This document shows, piece after piece, positions 53,326 through 63,000 of a stretch of 64,000 nt of DNA. The first letter of the stretch is position 1. Each line of letters starts with the position of its first letter. The stretch spans positions 1,240,001 through 1,304,000 of the forward strand of contig JADWQD010000013.1 of assembly GCA_016110215.1 (NCBI GenBank). The letters are read 5' to 3'. The position numbers and the translations under genes were made by a program. The stretch is from Capronia americana. Its lineage: Eukaryota; Ascomycota; Eurotiomycetes; Chaetothyriales; Herpotrichiellaceae. The notes below the pieces were generated by a model. That model did no database searches. It was not told where the DNA came from and saw only the letters and a list, made by a program, of their open reading frames with translations.

Positions 53326-55471
53326 ATGACTTCGGTCAGCGATCTCGACAGCATCAGAGATGCAGACCTTGTGTTGCCTCCGGATGTTACGCCAGATGGC
53401 CTCAGAGATGCGTTACGCGCAATGAGTGCCATTGTCGGGGCGGAAAACGTGAAGATCTACACACGCCAGCAGATGAAGCCAGATGACGAAGGACATTACT
53501 TCAATCTCCCGAAAGAGCATGATCTCTTTTATATCCTGGAGAAAGATACTTTCTTGGCTAGCGCTGTGGTGTGTCCGGGGAGCACCGAGGATGTGTCCGC
53601 CCTCGTCAAGGTGGCCAATACGTATCTTACACCGCTCTGGCCGACTTCCATGGGGCGCAATCTGGGTGCGTTATCAATACACACATACTCCTGACGGGTT
53701 AACAGACATATAGGGTACGGAGGAGCAGCACCACGTCTCAAGGGTAGCGTTGTCGTCGACCTGGGTGTTCGCATGAACAAGGTACTGAACGTCAATGATC
53801 GCGACTGTACCTGCCTCGTCGAACCGGGTGTCACATATTTCGCACTCTATGATTACCTTCAGCAGAACGGCTATCAGCACTTGTGGATTGACAATCCAGA
53901 CCTTGGCGGCGGATCCGTCCTGGGTAATGCCTTGGACCGAGGGGCAGGGTACACACCTTACGGCGAGCACTTCTCGATGCATTGTGGTATGGAAGTTGTT
54001 CTACCAAACGGCGAGGTCATGCGCACTGGAATGGGCGCTCTTCCAGGAAACAACACCTGGCAGACTTTCCAGTATGGCTATGGTCCCTACCCCGACGGGA
54101 TATTCACCCAATCAAACTACGGCATAGTGACCAAGATGGGCTTTTGGCTCATGCCGGATCCAGGTGTACGTGCTACCTCCCCGATTTTCGCTCGAGGCCT
54201 AACCTATTCATGTGTGACCCACAGGGCTACCAAGCATATCTCTTCTCATTCCAGAAAGAGTCTGATCTTTCAGCCATTGTTGAAGCCATCAGAACCCTCA
54301 GAATAGGGATGGTCATTCAGAACGCCCCGACTATCCGGTCGACACTCATCGATGCAGCTGTATATGGGCCCAAGTCTTCGTATACAGACAGCAAAGGCGT
54401 GCTCACGGATAGCGAAATTGATGCAATCGCAAGAGATATCAAAGTTGGCCGTTGGAATGTCTACGGCGCGGTGCGTATATTCGGTGTCTCCCTTCAGATC
54501 AGTTCTATTATGTCGGTTCACGAGATGCTCTTGTATTCATTTTCGCATCCATAGAGGCCGTTCCTTGCTTTGGGTTGCTCATACTCATCATATCTTGCCA
54601 TAGATGTACGGCCCGAAACCCATGCGCGATCTACAGTGGGCGGTAATTAAATCGGCGTTCACAAAGATACCAGGGGTATGTTGCCCTCCATGAACTCTTA
54701 ATTGCGCCATGCACAGGATTGCGACTGATGTGAGCGTACCTAGGCTGCTTACGAGTTTCCCGAACCCCGGGTCGAGGGCGCCAGGCAAACTATTCTTCAC
54801 ATGAGAGAAGAGACTCTGAAAGGGATACCCAATACCCACGAACTTGGATGGTTGAATTGGACTTGCGAAAGGGGCTCATTACTCGGGTTTTCGCCCATCT
54901 CCCCCGCTACAGGCGTTGACGCCAGCAAGCAGTACGAAATGGTCAAGCGTAGATTCCACGAATTTGGCTTCGACTACATTGGCACATTTGTCGTGGGATG
55001 GCGAGAGCTTCATCACATCGGTATGCTTTGTCTCAGGGGGGCCGCTCGGCATATGGAATTCATTTCGCGCTGACACATGGCCCTCAAGTGTGCTTGACTT
55101 TCAACAAGGAAGACCCAGACTCCCGCAGACGAGCGCACAGGTGTATCGAGCTTCTCATTGACGACGCTGCGGCAGAAGTGAGTTTGTACCCATCACGCCT
55201 TTACACTGAGGACCTGCTCAGTGCTCACTGAATATCCTAGGGCTACGGCGAATACCGCACGCATCTATGCTTCATGGACCAAATTGCAAATGTCTACAGC
55301 TGGGGGAATGGAGCTGCGTTGAAGTTCAACGAAGAGATCAAGGACGCTTTAGACCCCAATGGCATTCTCGCCCCCGGCAAGAGTGGCATCTGGCCCAAAC
55401 GCCTTCGCGACCGTGGGTTTGAAATCAAGCGGAGCACCGAGTACCAGTCGATCCTCACCGCCAATCTGTGA
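53326..55471 (+). CDS. Vanillyl-alcohol-oxidase-type FAD-linked oxidase
   Basis: Seven exons are proposed: 53326..53665, 53714..54165, 54225..54470, 54604..54675, 54744..55020, 55089..55177 and 55241..55471, 568 aa, matching the roughly 560 aa of fungal VAO. These enzymes oxidise para-substituted phenols (vanillyl alcohol, 4-alkylphenols) with O2 using covalent FAD. The PP-loop FAD-binding region is PLWPTSMGRNLGYGG, with GGAAPRLKGSVVVDLG after it. DPGGYQAYLF, GRWNVYGAMYGP, WRELHH (the area of the flavin-linking His) and GYGEYRTHLCFMDQIANVYS, which carries the phenol-binding Tyr-Arg pair, are in family order and end with DPNGILAPGKSGIWP. Several of these joins (YGA|MYGP, HHI|VCLTFN, AAE|GYGEYR) exist only after splicing. 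An intracellular or peroxisomal location is expected since no signal peptide is visible. Confidence 0.93.
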
Positions 55472-56362
55472 GGAACATGGCACCAAAGCGGGATTTAGGG
55501 GAGGTAAAGGGCTCCAAGTGAAGGCATGGAAGAGAATCTGGGGAGGACTAAGCCGGGCTGGATGTTCACTTCTGGAAGGCCGTCGATGGCCCGGAGATGC
55601 ATCCTTCCCGTAAAGTCAGCGTAAGCAAATTGAAATGCGTCTTGATCAGACTAGCCCGGGAGTAAGTGGTGGACAAGATTCGCCCAAGATCTATGTTACA
55701 GAGCCTTTATTACAGATCTTTCTGGTTCCCTCTTCCTCGCGTGGTTTTACACCGAGCGACACGAAGCCTTGCAGCCGGGACCTGAGATTTGAGTGTCGGC
55801 GAAGAGGAGAAGGAGCAGGCACGCTGCGACTTGATCGAGCGGGAGCGGGCAGACACCATGCGGCAGTTGATTTGGGCAGTATGAGTGCCTCGTTTCTGCG
55901 CCTCGTATCACGGGGCAAACCATGTGGGGAAAATGTGGGCACGAATCCTGGGGCCGTCAGTTCCTTGTGCTCTCTCATACTCGTACATGTAGTATGCTGC
56001 TCCGGCGGTGCGCTACTGGAGACGCACGAATTGGGTTGCACAATGTGCCATCCCTGGGATGGTGGGATGCTCGCTTCCGAAAATCAAGCTGGGGAAACAA
56101 TGGTGTGCCCACATCGTGGGCAGAGGCAAACACTCCATGCAGAGGATAAAGTTCCGGTATTTATTCCGACCAGTAGACATATGGCCAGTATTCGATGCAG
56201 AAGATATAGCCCGTGTAGTGCAGTGCAGTGCAGTGCAGTGCAGTGCAGTGCAGTGCAGTGCAGTGTAGTAGGCCCTCGAGCACAGGGTCAAACGCAAGAA
56301 TTGCCTCCAAGATTGGATCGCTGGCCCGAGTCAGTTGTGCTGTAATCTTTCCCAGCTTACCG
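55472..56362. other. Intergenic with pentanucleotide microsatellite
   Basis: No gene is supported. A 236-codon open frame on the plus strand (55635-56345) runs straight through the CAGTG repeat and shows no domain or family feature. Confidence 0.5.
56221..56265. repeat. (CAGTG)9 pentanucleotide microsatellite
   Basis: Nine perfect cagtg units are flanked by the degenerate tagtg on the left and tagta on the right, so an older tract was probably longer. Because the unit is not a multiple of three, expansion here would not maintain a reading frame. Confidence 0.95.
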
Positions 56363-56920
56363 TCATAGAATACTGTATGCTGGAAATAATGTGTATATAG
56401 GGCGGTCCAGGAACGGAACGGAATGTAACTCGACCAGACTGGAGCTTTGTATTTTATCAGTATTCTCTTCGTCAATCGCGAAAGCCGCCTTCACTGCAAT
56501 TTCTGTTGTCAGCCGACAGGACCATCCTCCACGTTGGCCACGCTCAGGACGCGCAGATTCAGGGCGGTCCAACTTTCCAATATCCCGGAGCAGATCCAAA
56601 TACTCAACGAAGAGAGACCGAGCTGATTCAAAGCCACCGTGATGGACCGTGTCTGAAAAGGTCACTGCGCCGCCGTGCTTGATGAATCGAGGGGCTGGTC
56701 TGGTTATGTTTGCATCGATAACGATGCCTACATTCAGATCTACGTCCGTATCGATATTGATGTTCGTATCTAGATGTTGATCCGTCCTGCTAGATGACAG
56801 GACTCCGGCGGTGCCGACTGCTTTCCAGCCATCGGGGTCGAGAAGTTCAGACGCTTCGTCTTCCTCTCGCGCGGTCGAGGCATTTGACATTGATCCTCCC
56901 ATACTCATCTTGATCACCAC
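56363..56920 (-). CDS. Hypothetical protein, doubtful
   Basis: Open frame of 185 codons; likely starts are the ATG at 56920 or the in-frame ones just after it (MSMGGSMSNASTAREEDEAS). The N-terminal half is acidic, the middle has ITRPAPRFIKHGGAVTFSDT and a helix-like ARSLFVEYLDLLRDIGKL. No family is recognised. It is divergent from PRP28, 307 bp between start codons, which is a plausible gene position. Codon-level evidence is weak and the C-terminus may be an artefact of reading into an intron. Confidence 0.35.
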   Translation of the reverse strand: MVIKMSMGGSMSNASTAREEDEASELLDPDGWKAVGTAGVLSSSRTDQHLDTNINIDTDVDLNVGIVIDANITRPAPRFIKHGGAVTFSDTVHHGGFESARSLFVEYLDLLRDIGKLDRPESARPERGQRGGWSCRLTTEIAVKAAFAIDEENTDKIQSSSLVELHSVPFLDRPIYTLFPAYSIL

Positions 56921-57227
56921 TTTTCATCTAAAAGCCCTCATATTTGGTGGATGTCGAGCTGTATTACTCGCACGTTGACAGCCGAGAGAAAGCACGGTTG
57001 GAGAGATCAACTGCTAGCAACCCAGCCTCGCTTGGCTTGGCATGCAAGGCTGAGATGGAATCCGGAAGAACATCGGCCCGGAACTTAGTCAGCCGGTGAA
57101 CGGAGGGTCGCTTCTCAATTTGCGTGCTCATAGAATCTCCGCTACACACGCCTCTCATTGCCCTCAATTCGTCCTGACAGGATACCGCGAGTTCCTCCCA
57201 CTGCTGGAACTGCACTGCATTGAGAGA
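56921..57227. promoter_or_regulatory. Spacer upstream of PRP28
   Basis: These 307 bases lead to the PRP28 start codon. The PRP28 frame is open across the last 132 bases, but the sequence there lacks the family's character, so I treat it as leader. No defined element was recognised. Confidence 0.45.
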
Positions 57228-59627
57228 ATGGCGGACACCAAGGTGAACGGACATCACGATATTGGCTTGTCTGCACCACCTATTGACCCTATTGCAAGAC
57301 CAGAAACCCCGCCGCCACCACCATTTCTCGAGAGCGAAGCACCGCCTCCGCCTGTCGACGATGCCATTCCACCACCGCCACCGTCTGCTCCCAAGCGGGC
57401 ACCGGCGCCGAAGCCCAAGGCAACACCACTTAGTGTTGAAGAGCTCCTGAGGAAGAAGAGGGAGGCCGATGCGGCAGCGAGCAAGCCCAAATTTCTGTCC
57501 AAAGCCGAGCGGGAGAGGCTGGCGCTCGAGAAACGCCAGAAAGAAGTCGAGGCGGCTGCCGCAGTCAAGTCCCAAAATGGCACTGCTGTCACCCGCTTCG
57601 GCGCTCCGACACACCCGATTTCCAACGGCAGGTCCGATTCCACAATAGCCCCAACTGGACCAAAAGCTATGCGAAACGGAGATGCCCCGACCAGCCCAGC
57701 TGCGATGAGGTCGCGAGAGCCCAACAAAAGCCACGATTTCACTCCGCCGACAGCGCCCAAAGCGATAGCGTTTGGTGACTCAAAGAAGCGACCGGCCGGG
57801 GAAGATCGGACGGAGAAGCCAGAAACGGAACTGATTCGGCAGCGGTACATGGGTGCAGACATGAACGTCTCGACCTTCTCCGCCGTCAAGAAGCGAAAGC
57901 GCACGACAGAAAAGAAGTTCAACTTCGAATGGAACGCCGAGGAGGACACGACGCCCGACTACAACCCGATCTACAACAACCGTGCAGCACCAAGTTTCTT
58001 CGGGCGAGGGAGACTTGGCGGATTCGATGACCAAGCTGCGGATGAAGCTGCACAAAAGTATGCGGAGGCTCTGGCGGCTAGAGACACCGTGGGCGGAGCA
58101 GAGCGGGCGCAAGCCCTCCTCGAGATGGAGCGGAAGAGGAAGGAAGCCGGCGATCGCATGGCCATCGACAAACACTGGAGCGAAAAGCGACTCGACCAAA
58201 TGCGCGAACGAGACTGGCGTATCTTCAAGGAAGATTTCAATATCGCCACAAAGGGCGGCGGCATCCCGAATCCGATGCGCAATTGGAAAGAATCAAACCT
58301 TCCTCGCCGCCTGCTCGACATTATTGAGCAGGTTGGCTACGTCGACCCCTCACCCATTCAACGCGCTGCTATTCCTATCGCCCTCCAGAACCGCGACCTT
58401 ATCGGTGTGGCAGTCACCGGTTCGGGCAAAACAGCAGCCTTCCTTTTGCCACTTCTTGTCTATATTTCCGAACTCCCGCGCCTCGACGAAGATGACATGC
58501 GAAGAAACAACGGTCCCTACGCCATCATCCTCGCCCCAACCCGCGAATTGGCGCAACAAATCGAGCTCGAAGCCAAGAAGTTCGCCACTCAACTAGGCTT
58601 CACTGTCGTCTCCATTGTCGGCGGTCACAGCATCGAAGAGCAAGCATACAACCTGCGCAATGGCGCCGAGATAATAATCGCGACGCCGGGTAGACTGGTC
58701 GACTGCATCGAGCGGCGCATCATCGTGCTCGAACAATGCTGCTACGTCATCATGGACGAAGCAGACCGCATGATCGACCTGGGCTTCGAAGAGCCGGTCA
58801 ACAAGATCCTCTCCGCCCTGCCCGTCACAAACGAGAAGCCCGACACCGAAGACGCCGAGGACGTGCGCGTCATGTCACAGCACATCGGCGGCAAAGACCG
58901 CTACAGGCAGACAATGATGTACACGGCAACCATGCCCGCGGCGGTCGAACGCATCGCGCGAAAATACCTTCGCCGCCCCGCCATCGTCACGATCGGTAAC
59001 GTCGGCGAAGCAGTCGACACCGTGGAACAGCGCGTCGAGTTTGTCGCCGGCGAAGATAAGCGCAAGAAGCGCCTGGCCGAGATTCTCCGGTCAGGACAAT
59101 TCCGTCCCCCGATCATCGTCTTCGTCAACATCAAGCGCAACTGCGACGCCGTCGCTCGGGACATCAAATCCATGGGCTTCAGCTCCGTCACCCTGCATGG
59201 AAGCAAGACGCAGGACCAGAGAGAAGCGGCCCTCCTGTCCGTGCGGGACGGCAAAACCGACGTCCTCGTCGCGACCGATCTCGCGGGCCGAGGTATCGAC
59301 GTTCCGGACGTGTCTCTGGTCGTCAACTTCAACATGGCCACCAACATCGAGAGCTACACGCACAGAATCGGCCGGACAGGTCGCGCGGGCAAGTCCGGCG
59401 TGGCCATCACGTTCCTCGGCCCCGAGGACAACGACGTCCTGTACGACCTGAAGCAGATGCTCATGAAGAGCTCGATATCACGGGTGCCCGAGGAGTTGCG
59501 CAAGCATGAGGCGGCGCAGCAGAAGAGAGGCAGGGAGTTCGGCGGTGGTGGCGACAAGGGAGGTTCGAAAGGAAAGACTGCAAGTGACGAGTCTGGAGGA
59601 TTTGGTAGCAAGGGGGGTGCCTGGTAG
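57228..59627 (+). CDS. prp28: DEAD-box splicing helicase PRP28
   Basis: Single-exon, 799 aa from ATG 57228 (MADTKVNGHHD), a length close to other filamentous-fungal Prp28 proteins. Prp28 swaps U1 for U6 at the 5' splice site during spliceosome activation. The N-terminus has Pro-runs (PPPPPF, IPPPPPS), a Lys/Glu-rich helix (FLSKAERERLALEKRQKE) and KKRKRTTEKKFNFEWNAEED, a family signature. The helicase core follows in order: Q-motif region GYVDPSPIQRAAIP, motif I AVTGSGKT (about 396), Ia APTRELAQQ, GG, Ib TPGRLVD, motif II DEAD (about 509), III TATMP (SAT variant), V ATDLAGRGIDVPD and VI HRIGRTGRAGK. The Gly/Lys-rich tail is disordered. It converges on SPC7. Confidence 0.96.
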   Translation: MADTKVNGHHDIGLSAPPIDPIARPETPPPPPFLESEAPPPPVDDAIPPPPPSAPKRAPAPKPKATPLSVEELLRKKREADAAASKPKFLSKAERERLALEKRQKEVEAAAAVKSQNGTAVTRFGAPTHPISNGRSDSTIAPTGPKAMRNGDAPTSPAAMRSREPNKSHDFTPPTAPKAIAFGDSKKRPAGEDRTEKPETELIRQRYMGADMNVSTFSAVKKRKRTTEKKFNFEWNAEEDTTPDYNPIYNNRAAPSFFGRGRLGGFDDQAADEAAQKYAEALAARDTVGGAERAQALLEMERKRKEAGDRMAIDKHWSEKRLDQMRERDWRIFKEDFNIATKGGGIPNPMRNWKESNLPRRLLDIIEQVGYVDPSPIQRAAIPIALQNRDLIGVAVTGSGKTAAFLLPLLVYISELPRLDEDDMRRNNGPYAIILAPTRELAQQIELEAKKFATQLGFTVVSIVGGHSIEEQAYNLRNGAEIIIATPGRLVDCIERRIIVLEQCCYVIMDEADRMIDLGFEEPVNKILSALPVTNEKPDTEDAEDVRVMSQHIGGKDRYRQTMMYTATMPAAVERIARKYLRRPAIVTIGNVGEAVDTVEQRVEFVAGEDKRKKRLAEILRSGQFRPPIIVFVNIKRNCDAVARDIKSMGFSSVTLHGSKTQDQREAALLSVRDGKTDVLVATDLAGRGIDVPDVSLVVNFNMATNIESYTHRIGRTGRAGKSGVAITFLGPEDNDVLYDLKQMLMKSSISRVPEELRKHEAAQQKRGREFGGGGDKGGSKGKTASDESGGFGSKGGAW

Positions 59628-60007
59628 GAACGGTGGCTATGTATGTTCTGGCTAGATTGGGCTGAATGGGAAGGCGTGACAAAGGCACCTGTCTCTCGCA
59701 TGGCAAGCTCACGGACCCTAAACCGTATAGATAGATACAAGAGGGAGCGCGTTATTCGCTCTATTCAACGAACGAGGATCCAAAGATAACTGCTCGTGGC
59801 CGTCCTAAGTTACGGAGGCGTTCTTCGCGGCCGGCATAGGCGCCATCATCACGAACCGTTGGCCAAATACAGTACAACGATCGCAACAATACAAATCGAG
59901 AAAGACAGACTCCCATTCAATCCAAACGCTTGTCATAACTCGTTCATTGCCTCAACACCCCCCTATAAAAGCTCCATCACGTCCGCCGTAAAAGACAAAT
60001 CCATCTA
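59628..60007. other. Intergenic: facing 3' ends of PRP28 and SPC7
   Basis: No gene is supported in these 380 bases between convergent genes; only transcript ends are expected. Confidence 0.55.
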
Positions 60008-63000
60008 CTAAATCGGACTCCTCCTCAACGCCCCGACACGCTTAATAGGCGTGTGCGTCTGATATAACTGCTCCTGCACGTCCGGTGGCATAGCCGCTTT
60101 CGTGACCATATCCTCCCAATCGCCTCCACTGGCAACCCCGTTGTTGTCTTGCTGGGAGTTCAACTTGCCGAGCACTGAGACCGTCGGGTTGAAATTTTCC
60201 TTCTCAGCTTGGGATTGAGATTGCGACAGCGACAGTGTGTGCTGATTGGGCTGAGACGACTGTTGCGAGAGTTTCTCCAGCCGCTGTTTGGGCATTGGTA
60301 GGGCTTTCTTTTGGATCGCGTTTGTGCGTTTCGGGGCGAGTGGGTTTCGCGCTGGTGTTGCAGAAACTGAAGACGGTTGAGGAGCGACATCCACCGGCGC
60401 TGTAGCGGGAGCGGGCGTGATTGCCCCTTTCACTGCCTCTTGCTTCGCTTTCTCCTGCTCATACAACCACTCTTCAAAACCCTGGACAGCTTGAAAGAAG
60501 GCCCCCGCACCCAGCGTTCTGCTCTCGACTTCCTTGGTTAGAGCATGTTGCACTTTCCTGCCCTTGGAGCCGCTGATTAATCCCACAGCAGACCCGTACA
60601 TCGCAGTTGCAGTGACAGTGGTGGATGCGACAATATTCCCATCACTCAAAATCGTCACAGACACAGCGAACTCGATGTCAATGCGCCCTTGTTTCGGAGT
60701 CATCAGCATGACTTTGAGTCCAAGTTTCTCATCGCTCAAGATAGTGGCAGTCGAGATGCCGATGAGATTGAGCAGGCGAAGTTCTTCGGAGATCTTGCAA
60801 GCAAGACTCCAGCCATGGGAAACAGTCGCCAACACTGTCTTGGACGCGACCGACCTCTTTGGCATCATGGCGAAGGCATGTAATTGACTCCTAATTAATT
60901 GCAGGAAGAAGCGCTTCTCTGTGGGCAGTTCCGGCACAGGGGCATCCGGGTCTTCGACGTTCGTAGGTGCATACGTTAGGCTGATGGGGGCAGTCGGACC
61001 GCTCGTAGATGCAGACCTCCTTCCTGATCTGCGTCGAGGTGCGTCCATGACCTTACACTGGAACGCTTGAGGATAAAAGAAGAGCCTCAGCTCGTCCTTG
61101 TATGTCATGACCAAAGCAGCACCCAAATCAGTAGGCTCGTCCACCTCTTCTTCAGCACTGACGAGTCGCCAGCCGGTCTGCTTCTCAATGACCTCGACTC
61201 TAGACTTCAAAGCCAGGACGTCCGCAACGGGCCAGCCTTTGTGCTCTTCCCGCACTCGGTCAGCTTCTGCGATTTGCTCTTTCATCTCAGTCTTCAACTC
61301 GTCAGCTGCCTGAAGTGCGTCTTCCTTCTCCCTCATTTGCTCTTGCAAGGAGTCGAGCAAAGCAGATCTCTGGAGGAAGTATTCGTCTGCATTTTGGAGT
61401 TGGCGACGGCAATCGTTCAAAACTTCATGATCGACAGTGTCCAGTTCTTTGAGGCTCTGCTCTAATGAGGACTTCTGACTCTCAAGATCGGCTCGTTCCT
61501 GATGCAGTAGGGGGAGGACATCAGATAGCGTTTGTTGCTGTTGCTGCAGAAGTTCAAGATCAGCTTTCATGCCTCCATCGATACCTTGAAGTCCAGCCTT
61601 GAGACCGTCTACCAGCTGTGCCCTCCACTGGTACCACCCTTCTTTGCTTTGAAGTCGGGCATGAGCTTTGCCATTTCGAAATTGATTGTCCATGATAACT
61701 TTCATGTCTGGGCGAGCATCCAGATATTCGCGAAAGAGGGCTGGCTGTTCAGCAAGAGTTTCTGCTTCGATAGAGCGGATGATCTTGCGACCGGTGGAGA
61801 TGTAGGACTTGAGCTCTCTTGTGGCATGCTGGTACAATTCAAGAAGGGGCAGTGTCGTAGCAGCCGCAACAAAACTTGCTTCCGTGCTGCTGCCACCCAT
61901 GCCTTCCTGGGAGGGCCTTGCTGGCATTGAATGCGCCATGGTGTGCCTTCTCTTCGTAGTCGACAATTCAATGAAGTGGATGTTTGTCATGTTGAGGAAC
62001 TGTTGCAGAGAAATTTTCTCCTCCTGGATTTTAGCAGATTCCACGTCCATTTGAGCAGTTGAAATGTCGATTGCTCCGATCACATTGTCTAGTTTGTCCT
62101 CAAACGATTCTGGTCTTGCTTCAGCAATGGCCTCGGCGTCTCTGAATCGTCCAGTATGGGCCGGGCTTTGTGGAACGGTGTTTTTGCTCGGCGAAGCTAC
62201 TCGTATAGTCGGTGTTATGTTGTCGCTGCTGGCCATGTCTTGCAACGATTTCTGCAACCTCGCTCCAAGTCTGCCGGTCGTCTCATCTTTGCTCGGAGGC
62301 TTTGGCAGACGGATCTGCTTTACTGGGCTGCTTTCTCTGGATACAATCCTTAAGCGTTTCGGGGTGGAGTCAGCTTCCTCCTCATCATCCATATCCAGCT
62401 CTGCAGGTCTTTTGCCCAGCAGACCCTTGGCTGCGCCAACAGCAAGGCTTTTCCTTCCCTTAATCTTGTTGCCCTTTGGCTTCTGTGGTGTCATCGACTC
62501 GATCATATCCTTTAGCGTCGCAGTGGTATTTTCCTCCTGGGCCTCGTCGGCTTCTTGTTCCATGATGAATCTGCCACTTTCACGCCGGAGCTCTTCTGCC
62601 CTCTCAGCCTCAACTTCCTGGGCAAGTTGCTGTGGGTTTTCAGAGCGCAATCTGTCCGGCTCAATACTAACGAGCTTGAATTGAGGCGCAGCATCACCTA
62701 TCGAAGACCGACGGTCTAGAAGTTCAGTGACTCGAGGCGAGCCTATTCCATTTTGGTCAATGCCAACCCCACTCGGTCGCCGGCGAGTAAAAGATGGTCT
62801 GGTAGCTTTGAGAACGATGCTTGGTGTCTGACTGCCCGGTGAAAAGAGACGATTTCGCTTTGTGGAGACGGGCGATGCCCGGGCTTTGATTTCTGCCTTG
62901 AATAGCTTCTTTGGGGACGCACCCCTGTGAACGACGTTTGCAGAGAGAGGAGTTTTGTTGGGAGACTCCGGCTTTGAGGGAAGGGGCGTGATCTGCTTTG

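Noticed and set aside
51261..55471. Phenolic-degradation cluster of hydrolase plus VAO-type oxidase
   Set aside because: Only two genes, 910 bp apart with an inverted repeat between, and no transporter or regulator beside them; co-function is not supported.
55635..56345. 236-codon plus-strand open frame
   Set aside because: It runs through the CAGTG microsatellite, has no recognisable domain and has compositional features of random reading; the opposite strand is equally open in places.
57254..57949. 231-codon minus-strand frame opposite PRP28
   Set aside because: It is the antisense shadow of the Pro/Lys-rich N-terminal region of PRP28.
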